Shown here one piece after another: positions 1-12,600 of a DNA stretch of 64,000 nucleotides. How positions within the stretch are numbered: the first letter of the stretch is position 1; every line of letters begins with the position of its first letter. Position numbers and translations under genes: made by a program. The notes under the pieces are model-generated. The model saw nothing but the letters and a program-made list of their open reading frames with translations, did not search any database and was not told the origin of the DNA. Source of the stretch: Polydactylus sextarius (Eukaryota; Chordata; Actinopteri; Polynemidae); the NCBI GenBank assembly GCA_016801845.1, contig CM028923.1, positions 8,268,001 through 8,332,000 on the forward strand, in the 5' to 3' direction.

Positions 1-420
1 ACATACGCACACACAGGGCCACACTCCTGCTCAGTGTGAGTGGTAATACTCCTTCGTGTACATTCCTTCTGCTTTTCTGTATTGCTTCCTCTCCCTTCTC
101 GAAGTCCTCGCGTCCCCTCGCTTCACGCTGTCTCTTGCCAGTAATGGGAGGATGTAGATGTGTGTTGATCAGAGGTGGTGTCACACAGTGACAGGGAGGG
201 GGATGTGTGTGTGTGTGTGAGATGAGGGCGTGTCAGCAGTCTTGGTGACAGGTAGCCATGGCCACCGTGGCCAAAAGAAGAAGAAGAAGAAGAAGAAAAA
301 AAAAATAAAAACACTAGGTGTTCACGACAACCGTCAACTTAGCAACTGTCACCACAGAGATGGTAACATTTGCCAGGGTGAGGAGGAGGAGCGGCCACAG
401 GAGACCGGCGGCCCCCTTCG
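1..420 (-). other. nrcam: nrcam 3'UTR (partial)
   Basis: This sequence follows the nrcam stop codon. It holds an AAG/A-rich run at 274-308 (TTC/T-rich in the transcript) and short GT repeats at 205-220. I see no clear AATAAA on the minus strand, so the transcript end may lie outside the window. Confidence 0.6.
274..308. repeat. (AAG)n / poly-A simple repeat
   Basis: About seven AAG units run into an A-rich tract, within the nrcam 3'UTR. Confidence 0.9.
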
Positions 421-655
421 TTAGACAAACGAGTTCATGGCGTTGACGGGCGATGGGGCCTCCGAGCTCTCGTTGCCTTCTTGCGTGTCTTTCTCTTTCT
501 TGCCGCTGTACTGGCCGATGAAGGAGCCGTCCTCATTGAATTGTCCGTCCCCGCCCTCCCCGTAGTCTACCAGGCTATCGTCACTCTCGTCGCGGCGTAC
601 CGTGCCGTTGGAAGGCGTCCGGCTGCCCTTCAGTGGCTTGTGGTCCTCCGTGTCA
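421..655 (-). CDS. nrcam: nrcam terminal exon: ankyrin and PDZ motifs
   Basis: It encodes DTEDHKPLKGSRTPSN, a DESDDSLVDYGEG acidic stretch, FNEDGSFIGQYSGKKEK and ESSEAPSPVNAMNSFV, then stop TAA (421-423). FIGQY is the phosphorylatable ankyrin-binding site of the L1 family. The final S-F-V is a class I PDZ ligand, as in human NrCAM. Confidence 0.97.
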
Positions 656-3600
656 CTGTTAAGTGTGGAAGTGAAAAAGGTTGGGGGGAGGGGACGGTTA
701 TTGAAGAAATAATTCATGTGGTTTGTTCTGCAGTGGTCATAAACCTGAGTGCCCGCACAGGGGACAGACTTTTATACAGAAATCTGGCTTTTCCACTGCA
801 CATGAACTAGCATTAGTCACAGCAGCATGTTTTTATGCTTTATTTTGTTTACAGTTTGGTGCAAATGTACCAGAGATAAACACAACAACTACTTTGAGTC
901 TGGCACATTATACTTCATGACCCTGTACAGTGGAACAGCTCAGTTATATAGCATGTACAGTACAATCCATGTTGTTAGTGCTGTGGTAGTTTAAGCCTGG
1001 GTGCTGTTAAAATTCAGGGTTAGTGACCACTGCTGAAGAGGATTTTGCAAACGCGTGCTCTACAGTCCTTTGCAATACTATACCTGCATTGGTATACTGC
1101 ATTCAGTCAATATGCTTTCAATTTGACATGCAGTAATCAAAAATGCAATTTTTTCCCAAAGGCAAACTCATTATTACCATTTGCATCCTATTTTTTTATG
1201 CTCCGTGTTTTAAAATGTCCCTTTATTCAGGCTCTACAGCTCAGATCATACACTACATTTAAACTTCTCAGTGCATTTGTGTTGGTCAAATTAAATGGTC
1301 ATGTGATTAAATGGAGGAAGCCAGAGAAATAAAAGCAGTTATCTTCAATGTTAAATGTTATATCTATGGTTATGGTGTTGACTGTCACGGCAATGAGTAT
1401 GATGACGCAGTGAACCTGGTAAGTCGATGTTTTCATCTTGCTTTTAGTTTCATTTAAATCAGACACATAGCTTGAAGGGGTTTATAGGTTTCGTGAATTG
1501 CATGCTGGTTTACCAGATCTCATCTTACCTCTCCATAGACCTAAACCCCACCCAAAAAAAAAAAAAAAAAAAAAAAAAAAACAAAGGTAAAAATGGAAGG
1601 ACACATGAAAAACAATTCATGATCCATAATGAGCGTCTATTTTCTTATGAGCTTTTCATAGGCACAGACAATGACTTCAGTTTTACAAGGCAAAGCATGC
1701 ACATGGAAACATTTAAAGCACAATGACATCCACTCTAAGAACTAAATAAACACAGATCATTCAATTCTGTCAGAATTATTGTTCTAGAAAATGGTGAAAA
1801 TGTGATGACAAACTAAATTTTCAGTTTTGTTAGCGTCGATTTGATTTGGCAAGAGATGGGGTTATGTGTTAAAATGGACATATTTAACACTGTAGTTCTT
1901 GTTGACTAGATGGCCCATTTATAAAGTGAGTAAGTCACTTTAAGGATCAGGAGTGTTGTGGATTTTGTCTTGCCTCTATGGAGTGTTTGGTAATGGAGTC
2001 TGGTGGGGGGACTGTCTCTGCACCCTGGTAAAGTGTTCTACATACAAACAGTCAAGTCAGGACACAGTAAGGGACAAACATCCGTCAGACTTTTCTAACT
2101 GAAAAAGGCTGTTTTTCATTTTCTCACCTGTATTCTCCAAATGTCCCATCATCCTCTTTCATAGGTTGGATCTCAGGGTCTTGGTGAGCATCTTCTTTCT
2201 CTTTAACTGTGGATTACAGTGGATTTTTTGTTAAAACTTCTACCCAACTATGTCAAAATGCTTGAAAACACAGGACACACTATGTAATCACCTGGATATT
2301 TGCCACCTTTGTTCCTCTTGATAAAACACACTATCAAAAGAACCAAGATGAGGAGAGCGATGGCACACATCAGTCCAATAAACCAGCCCTGGGTGGCAAT
2401 GTCTACCTGCCGGCTGGGTATGGCTGAAGACAGAGGAGGAAAGAAAAGGAAGGGGAGGATAAAAGATAAAAATAATAAATGAGTCAAAATTTAAATGCAA
2501 AATGTTTAAATGGTGGAATCTGTTCTCTTCATGCTGAGCAACACTGGAGACTATCAGCAGCTGTAAACACTGAAATGGAGTTTAAAAATGGGTTAAAATG
2601 CAATGATCACTCAGACACTGATAATGTTACAAAAGGAAAGAAAACAAAAGCCACAACATTAAAACAATGGTCTTCTTAGTGACATGCATCAGATTAACTT
2701 GATGGCAACTTCTGACATGCTTGTTTACGATCTAAGAAACTACACTTGTGTACATTAATGTCTGAATGTAACACTGCACAATGATGATGGGACACAAAAA
2801 CGAGACAAAAAGATCATCTACGCTGAGGCATGCCGCCTCACCTGGCACCGTAACCAACACTTCGTCTGTGCTGTGGACCGTCGGGTCAGTCGAGTCTCTA
2901 GCTACCACACGCACCCTATAGGACGTCCCCGGCTTTAAACCTTTTAACATATGTGAGTGCGAACTGTTTACCAACTCCTTTTTCCAGTCGTCTTTACCTA
3001 GAGTTGGAGTTGTGGAAGGAGGAGAATGAAATTTAAGGGGGAAAAAAAAAAAAAAAAAGATATTTGACCACTATTTTTGAATGTTAAATAGTCATTGCTG
3101 GTCACATCGATTAAGTGACAAGTGTTGAGATGATTGTAAATACAAAGGGAAGCCTTACTGTTCTCTACAATATATTCCACATATACATTCTTGTGGTGTC
3201 CAAAGTATTCCCAATTGATCACTGCACCGTCCTCCAATATAGATGTGTTAACTTTGCCAAACACAGGGCCTACAGGAGGCACTGAGCGCAAGAGATAATA
3301 ATAAAAAACAGAACACCTTTAATTCAACAGACAAAACAATGTCATCAGATTTTTCAAGTCATTAAAACACCTTCATTTGGTATTAAAACCTTGGCTATAG
3401 CATTAAAATGTGTCATTGTCCATAAATTCTCCAGGGAAATTTGCCAGAGTTTTGAATAAAAGACACTTTACAAAAAGACATCTGTGTCTTTCACCACTCA
3501 GAGACCACAGTTAAAATGCAGTTTGCAGTCTCTTCCACCTTGTGTAAACTGTAACAAATGGTAGCCACAATAGCTGCCCTTCAGGGCTACATAGATGTTG

Positions 3601-6600
3601 TTACATAACAGTAACTAGAGTAGTTGTGGATCCTGCCACAGCATAAAAATAGGGCAGTTGTACAGTATTTGCAACAAAAATGTCCATCTCAGAAAGAACA
3701 TCAGTCCACTTCAACTCAGATGTAACAAACTGGTCTTTTCTGAACTGAAGTTTCATTAAAACAAGCGAAAATATTGTACAACTCCTAAAGTAATATCTCA
3801 AAATCTCCTCCAATTAAAACCAGTTCTTCAGAGGTAATGTAGTGTGTGTTGTTTTGTTGCAGCATTTCTGCATTTTGCTGAGATGGATCATTTTTGCAGC
3901 ACTGAGTCTGCAAGTAGATAATCTGGGGAGGTGCAGTAAGTAGGCGACACAGGGAGTGCTTGTACCCTTGTGAAACGGGGTATGCAGAGACTGAGTGATG
4001 GGGGATGTTGGGTGTGGGGGCTCTGTGGGGCCTGAAAGAACACGGAGAAGAGTGAGACAACACACATATGATACACAGTAGTCCAGGTACGGTCAAGCCG
4101 CAGAGCTGAGAGAAAGTTGCTGCCCACATGCTGAATAAAAACACGACAACTCTAAATCCTGAGATCTAACATGCATGTTGTTTGGTTCAAATGAACCTCT
4201 AGTTCATCTATATACACAATATTTGTAAGCAGCAGGTAAATGCAATGTGTTAGTATTATACACGAACAAATGCATTCCAAAGCATCATGCAAGAGGTCTA
4301 ATAACCTGTTCATCTGATGAACTAACTAAAAAAAAATATACATATATATTTTTAGACTATGGGACAGTCAATACATCCTATTCTATATGAATAGGACACA
4401 AGCTTAGGTGCTTGCAGATGCCATGGAAGTCTGTCACACATTAATCACATAAATAAATTTACACAAAAGGGAAGGTCTGTGATCATGCTAGCTTAGTAAC
4501 ATGCAGAGAATAACGCAATATGTATATATCTAGAGTAAATTAATTAAATTTAATGATGTGACTGACATGCAGAGACTTCCATTGGCAAACTTAGGTTACC
4601 TTTGCCCGTCTCTACAGTTGGACGAGTATGAGCTTCAGAGAAAAGAGACAGAGATAGAGGAAGCGTAAGAAATGAATAAGCAGTGCAGCAGAGCCTCATG
4701 GCTGTAATTTGAGCAGGAATCCCTAATATCTGTCAGGGCACTGTTACTCCAACAACTGCACACCTTGGTTTGGTTGCCGATATAAGGCTTTGACCTTTTT
4801 TTTCCCCTATTGTGGCAGTAATTTGCTACACATGCTGCTAAATGCTTTAACCAGACTCACTTGTGTCCATGACTGTGAGAGCCTCCTCTGTAATTTCAGG
4901 ACCAAGTCCCTTGATTGTCTTTGCGCTTAGGTAAAACTTGTAGAGCATGCTGGAGTTCAGGTTGCCCAGGGTAGCAGTGGTCTCATTGGGTAGGAAGCTC
5001 ATGAACCTGGCTGGTCCTAGTTCACTGGTGTTGTTGACTACAGGCACAAAGAGAAACGGTCTTAAATGGCAACAACAAAGACAGATGGCGACATAGTTAT
5101 TCCTTTTCATAAATGCTACATAATCCAGAACGCAGGTAGTGTGTCAGGCAGCTGGTGAGCATACCTGGTTGATATTTCAATGTGTACCCAGCCAGGCGTC
5201 CATTGTTTTGCTTTGGTGGGCCCCATTCAAGAGTTAGGGAGTCTAGACTGGGGTTGATGACATGTAGAAAAGAGGGAGGCCCTGGGACTAAAAGACAAAA
5301 TACAGAGCCAAAGTCAGGATCTGTGGCAAATAGGAGCATTTATAGGCCATAACTGTCAGGTTTGTAATGGTTTTTTCATGAGATTGCAAAGACATAAATA
5401 GATGGTTGCCTGGAGGTTCCAGGTCATTGCTAAGACATGTCAAGATATTGAAATACAGTGATGTTAGATGAGAGACTGAAGTGCCTTGAAAATTTTACAA
5501 AACTTATGGAAAGACAATAAAATCATAAATGTTCAATATTCAACTGTCACCCTGAGACATACACACCTCCCTCAGGTGTCTCAAATGTCTTGCTGGGGCT
5601 CGGAGGCCCTTCTCCTTTGCTGTTAAGAACCTTGACGTAGACGCTATAGAGGCTGTAAGGCTGCAGGCCTGGCAGACGCCCCTCACTACGGTTCCCACTG
5701 AACTTCAAAACCTGCTCCTGTGAATCCGTGTCCACCTCGGTCTCATGTAAGCCACGCTCACGGCGATAGTAAACCTAAAGGATACACACCAAGGGTCAAT
5801 GTTTTATCTGTTTTTCTGCAGCTTTTTCTTTAGAAGAGCAGTGTTTATCATGAAAAGCCTGGCATGAGTGAGGCTGATAATATCGTCAAGTTATGCCAAA
5901 ACCGATTCAAACTTTTAGAGCTGATGTTCTTGATTTCAAAAGACCCAAACAGCTCAGATTTAATGAATTCACACACTTGAGAATGGCTATCAGCTAAAAT
6001 TATACCCAGAGTTGGTTATTCATGTTTTTTTTTTCCTGTATACTTTCTTGTGAAACCATTAACTCCCACTATCATCACAGTTTTGCAGTAATCAGAGACT
6101 ACTTTGGACTACCAAGGACCGGGTTTGTCAGGAGATATGGATTTTTTTCTAGATTTATATGTATTTGAATCCACATCAGGAAACTAAATTCCTGGAAATC
6201 AAGTCAGGTACTGAGGTACACCTGGCTTGACTGGTAATCTTGTTTCCTGAAACACCCATTTCCCCTGCACACATAAATCAAACATAACTAGACACATGCA
6301 AACATTTGGTTTGCTCCTTTCAACAAACAGCCTTTAACACAGGTTTTTACAAAAACAGGGGCCAAAGAAAGCTGCCTATTTATACACACACCTGAAAATT
6401 CTGTTCAATTATCATCTATTATCCAATAAGAATTAGACACAGAGATGACCCCGCCTCTAAGGAAGCTGTTCCTGCCAAAGTAAAGCTCTGCAAGTTTTCA
6501 CTTAGTTCTTTTTAATCTAATCTAATGGGTTTGCTCACTCAGGCTTCTACTTTACCATTTTTTCTTTTGTTACTTTTATTTCCTTGTACTGTCTGATTGT

Positions 6601-9600
6601 ATTTTGTTGGTTGTATTTACAATTTGGTCATAGCTTTATTTTCAGAACTTTTATTTTGACATTGCAGTGATTGAGGCAGGACATCCTGAGGGGCTGGACT
6701 CAATTTGTCGCCTCCTCACTGGCTACTGGTGTCAGCCATTTTGTGGGCGTATAGTCTATATAAGCCATTTTTTCCTCTCATTTTTGTAAAAACACAGATG
6801 GGGTCATGTGCTAACAGGGAGTGGTTGAGAAGGAGGAATGGGTTTTTTTGTTTTGTTTTGTTTTAGTACAGATGCTGGTGCTGCTATGGGTTGTTGTTCA
6901 TGTGCAATGTGGGAGGCAAATGCTACAAATGCTGTGTATTAAACAATGTGTTCATCACTCCAGCACTGGTGAAACAATACCTTGTATCCCTGAAGTTTTC
7001 CCCTTATTTCAGGGGAAGGTACAGGCTGCCAGTGTAATTCTGCTAGCGTGCTGTTATGAACCATGACTTGCACACTGTCAGGGGCAGATGAAGGAACTGC
7101 AAAACATTAAGAAACATCAGCAGTTCAGTCCAAATCTTTTCTGAAATCACAATGGTATTAAAAACAAATATGCAAAAAAAATATTCATGCGCTTTCACCA
7201 CTCACCGTCCTCTCCAGAGTACCCAATCACCACATTAGGCTCTGGTCCATTGCCGTAGTCGTTAAAGGCTTGAACTTTAATTTCGTATGGTACAAATGTG
7301 GGGGTTCCAGACACAACAAACTGGGAAACGTTGGCCACGACTTGTGATGACCAATCCTCGTCCATGTCCTTCTGCCTCCACAGCACTTTATACTCCAAAC
7401 CAGGCCCGTTGGACTGGAATCCTGTCAGTGGCTGTATAGAGTTATTTCAATTAGTCAGTTGCTAAGAAATGACACTAAACTTCTTCATGGTGAACGAAAG
7501 AAAATACTCCAACCCAGTATCTGAATAACTTCAAACCATTAATGTTGGCTTACTGTCCATGAGATGACCAAGTTGCCAGGCTCTGTTCCAACCCCCTTAA
7601 CATCTGCTGGATTTCCATCAGGAGCTGGAGAAAAATAAATAAACATCAATCAATGATCCTTATTTTTTTTCAAAACCCAATGGTTGATTATTAATTCTGA
7701 AAATGACCATGTCTACTACCTGCAGGGTTGGTCCTGTATTGGTGTGAGGGCTGGCTGGGTTTGCTGTAGCCCACACGGTTCATAGCACTCACTCTGAACA
7801 TGTAGTAGACATAGGGGGAGAGGTTTAACTGTGCTGTGGTGCTGGTTCCGTCAACCTCCGTCAGGTTGATCCAAACTCCCGGTTGATGGAGCAGATCCTG
7901 GTACTCAATCCGAAACTCTGGGGAAAGATGCAATGTGAATTTATTTGGTTTTTTTGTTGTCTAGTTTTTGGTTTGAGTGGAAAATGTAGCACATTTTGAA
8001 GCAATAGCTGCTGCTGCTGCTGCTGCTGCAAAAAAAACATACTCTCTATGGGACTGTTGTGTTCGTCTCCAGGGATCCAGGTGAGCTGAACGCTCCTCTC
8101 TGTCTGGTCAGTCAGTTCCAGGTCAGTCGGAGGGTCGGGTTCCTCTGTAAAGACAATGAGGAGCTCAGGACCACAAAAAAAAAATTACATTTTTTCATCT
8201 ACAACTGGAACTTTGTACTGACCTTTAACTGTTCATTGAACTCACTATTGTGCAGCAAATGACTGAGTAGTGTGTTTTTACTCCTATTTAATATTTCATG
8301 ACGTAAAAAAAACATGACAAATGAGTGCAACATGGCCACTTTGGACACATTCATTTTAATATCTTTAAATGAAACATTTTTATTATATTCATAATGTTTG
8401 AATTTAGAAAACACTCAGGTGTTGTCACTTCTGGTTGATTAGACCTTAGCAGGTTGGCTCTGCCATATCAGTGGGTGGAGGAGCAGTCAATCAACTGTCT
8501 GTGCTCGCCCACATGGTCCTGAGAGCAGGTCTAATCAGGTAACTTAAGTGAAAACACCTGTGTGGGTGCACCAGAGCTGTGAAAGGGCTATTTCTTTTTC
8601 AAATGGTAGTGATTTCAGTGGTAAAACATAATTTAAAAAAAAAAAAAAAAATAAAATAGGACCCAATAAATATCATTCAATTGCAATATGAAAAACAAGA
8701 GCAATCCACAAATAAAAGCAAAGATGATATAGACGCTGCATGTTTTACAAGCAGAGCTTTATGAATGAAGACGACAACTGCTACAAAATGCTCAGTGTTT
8801 GTTTACCGTAGACAATAGCTGGAGTAGGAGTTGCCTCTGCGACAGCGAGAAGCAAGAGTAAAGCGCAGGAAGAGGTTTATAAGTTAGTGGCAGACATTTC
8901 AGAAACAGTAGAGGGTTTGTTTTCAAAGGAAACGGAAGAGTTAAACACTCATTTGTTAATTTTTGGGTTTTGTCCTAAATTCACATCAACGTACCAACGA
9001 CTGTTAGCATGGCACTGGCTGAGTCCTGGTCCAGGGTTGTGTTCATGATGCACGTGTAGGTGCCTTCATCTTCATCTCTCACATTTTTGATGGTGAGACC
9101 ATCTGCAACCAACTCGAACCTGAGAGTAACACACCAAGCCAGATGATTTTAGATGTGTCCTATAATTAAATTACTCTGATTTTAAGCTCAAATTTCTTGA
9201 TGTACCTCTCATCATCTGGCAGTTCTCCATTATCTTTGAGCCAGATCATTGTGGGGATAAGGGATTGGTCGTGTTTAACTTTGCACTCGAACATAGCACT
9301 CATTCCTCTCTGCACCACCCTGTACTCTGGCTGCTTCAGGATACGAGTAGGCTCTGGAGGGCGTTTGGGGGGAAAAAAAAAAGCAATACTACATACAGCT
9401 TGATGGCAACATGGATATAGGAACCTAAAATATAAGCACTTTATGAGCAATAATCTTATCTGAAACATTGTCTGAGCTAAGATTGATCTTTATCTGACCT
9501 TTAACCTCCAGGAAGACATGGTTCTCCTTGATCCCCAGATTGTTGGTGGCAATACAGGTGTACTTTCCACTGTTTAGTGTCTGGGCCACATGGATCTCCA

Positions 9601-12600
9601 ATGTACCGTTTTCATGAATCACGTACGAGTCACCATTCTTAATGCTGATCTGACTGTCTTTAAACCTAAACAGAAATGATCAACGGGACAAATAAATTCC
9701 TCAAAAAAAAAACCCATTATGTTGATATTATTTAAGTGATGTCTTAACATTAACCTTCAAATCTAATTGCAACATGAATTTACCATGTGATGGTTGGTAT
9801 TGGGGAACCAAAGGTGGCACAATGGAGTAGTGCAGGGTTATTGGCAATGACCTGATACACACGGTTAGGTGGAGTGAGCACCCTCGGTGGTTCAGCTGTA
9901 AAAACAAACCACATATCACATACAATGGCCTTTTTTTTTTTTTTTTTTTCTCTATACCATACCTGCACAGTTGTTTGAACTCACCAAGAACACTAACAAA
10001 AGCATTAGCCATCAGGTAGCCAAACTCATTGGACGCATTACACTGGTAGACGGCACTGGATCCTGACTGAACGCTGCTGAGAATCACAGTGTCGTCCTCC
10101 ACTCTGCGGCTGGTATCCTGAGGAGCATCTAGGATGCAGGAAAAGAGAAAATATTATCTAATCTAGAAAAAAAAAAAAAAAAAACCTCTGAACTTTAATT
10201 TGCAACAAGTTTTTAAACTGCACCGTGGCAGTTCTGTCAATGTAGAAACTAGTATGTAACAATATTGGAACATTAAGTGAACCTCTTTTATAGAATACCA
10301 TGCAACTGAGAGGAAAAAACACGATTGGGACTGAAAGTTCAGACCCACTCCAAGCTGTTTTCATACGCTCTGTTACTGAAGTGTCCCTATATGTAGAATG
10401 TTGTATTTCTAAGTGAGGTTTACTCACTTTCTATGGGGATTCCATTGACAAACCAGTTAATCTTGGGTTTGGGTTCTCCACTGACTCGACAAGTCAGGAT
10501 GCCAGTCTCATTCGGAGCGAGGATCAGGTTCCTGGGAGCACTGACCCAGAAAGGAGCCGCTGGGAATAATGGGGAAAAAACAGTAAAGAGGATACAGAGT
10601 GAGATCCTTGAGGGATTATGACAAAACTTTATATAAAAAAAAAAAAATTATCTATGTTCTCAGCCACTTTTTGTGGCAAGGCCCATTGGGATTTGGGTAC
10701 TTCTATTCCATACTGATGTTCCTGTACACTATTCCAGCTACCTGGTTGTGCCTCTCAATGTATGCTGACCCACTAGCATCTTACACCTTGCCACTATGTG
10801 CTGGACTGTCTCAGGGGTGTCTTTGCACAGTCTGCACCTTGAGACTGGTCTACTGTGGTACCTAGAGCCTGTTCTTGTGCTGCCATGATTAGTGCCTCTG
10901 TGCTGTCTGTAAGTCTAGCCTTTTCCAGCCACTGGTAGGTCTTTTCGATATCAGCCACTTCTTCACTTTGACGGTGGTACATTCCATGTAGGGACTTATT
11001 CCTCCAAGTTGTCTGCTCCTCTTCCTCTGCACTCATTGGATTTCTGCTGCCTGAGGCATAGACTTAGCAGTTCATCCTTTGTGGCCATTTTCTTGGATGT
11101 TCGATGTTTCATCCTGGATCATGGCGTTGATCGTGCTGCCTGTAATGTCCTGAGCCCATCTTGTACCCAAGCATCTTAAGGATTACTGTTGCTGTATTGT
11201 GCATTATTAGTGCAGCATTCACATCTACTACTAGACTTGTTCCCACAGTTTCTGCATGTACCCCCTCTCTAGGGTTGCTCACAATCCCTTGTTTTCCGCT
11301 CTTGTCCACATGTCTTGTTCCAGTAGCCCACTTGTCATCAGGTTGCCCTGGTCCCCTAGCACCTGACGCAGACCTGGGCGACGTCTGAGCCGGTTTGACT
11401 ATCATTTGTTTGCACTCTCACATTATTGAGGTAGGCCTCGGTATCATTACCAAGGATCCTCACTGGATGATGTTGTGTACTGTGCCCTGAGCTGGATTCA
11501 AACCCCAGCCTCCCGTGTGGTAGTCCAACTCACTGACTGCTCTGACTATCCGTGTGTGTGTACTTGTATCTATGTAAATGCAAGATTAAAACATGTCAGG
11601 CTGACAAGATGACTTGCTCCCTATAATCTAATCTATATCTGAGGCAACAAGTATGTAAAATGGCTGAGTTGCTCAGCATACCTTTGACAATGACCTTGAT
11701 GATGTGATTTGCAGTGCCATGGTTGTTTGTGGCCATACAGTGATAGTCGCCTGCATCAGCTTCATTCACATCAGAAATTTTCAGCATTTTCTTGAAGTTC
11801 TGAAAGGCCACCCTGCCACTCGGCAGTTCAGCTCCATCCTTCTTCCAGGAAATGTCTGGAGTGGGCCTAGGATGGAAGCCATAACAAATCATTTTTTTTT
11901 TTTTTTTTAAAAAACATTTAATAAAACTGATAAACTGTGGTACAAAATACGACAGATTCCAACTTACAAGCCCTCAGCGATGCACTCCAGCTCCAGAGTT
12001 TCTCCTCTTAGAACCATCTTGGTGCTGGTTGGGCCCAGAGGCATCATGAAACCAGGGCGACGCTCCCCCTCTGGCTTGTCTGAACACGCATGAACAAATC
12101 CAAATGAGACCACATTAGATTTAAGGGTTAAAAAACCCAAGAGGAGCCAAGGGATTACAAGCTCAAGAGTTGGGCATTTACATTCTGATGGAGGGCAGAG
12201 GTAGTCAAATATTCACGGATTTGCTTAAATGAATGAGATGGAAAAATGAGCATGATGCAATAGGAAGTCATCTTTTGTTTTTTTTTTTTTTTTTTTTCAT
12301 AAAATGCAATAGGAGATCTGACGGAATGAGGGAACAGGAGGAATCTCCCTGAGAGGGGGTAGCCACTGATTTGTTGCTATGGCAATGTGGGGGGATCTTG
12401 TCTGAGAGCAACCCTGCAGCCACACACACACATGAGATTTCTTTATTGTTACTTTGCTGAAAAGGCCAGAAACATCATGAATGAGCCTCCTCCACTTCAG
12501 CACATGGAGGAATGAAACAATCTTAAATTGATGTATTGCTTTCATATGTGGCCATCTTGTATAATCACTTAAGATGAGCATAATGGAGCAGATCGTCTGA

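Larger units (their letters stand above)
3282..4860 (-). other. nrcam intron block between FN4 and FN5 with two cassettes
   Basis: It contains the candidate exons 3966-4031 and 4600-4632. The rest, including 3282-3965 and 4032-4599, is AT-rich with no other convincing exon. Confidence 0.7.

Noticed and set aside
3785..4144. 119-codon minus-strand frame as a separate protein
   Set aside because: It crosses intronic sequence. Only the 66-nt part bounded by splice sites in another frame makes sense, as an nrcam cassette.
10794..11036. Minus-strand 80-codon frame as a host gene
   Set aside because: Its sequence is the eroded C-terminal part of a fish LINE polyprotein, with stops and shifts on both sides.
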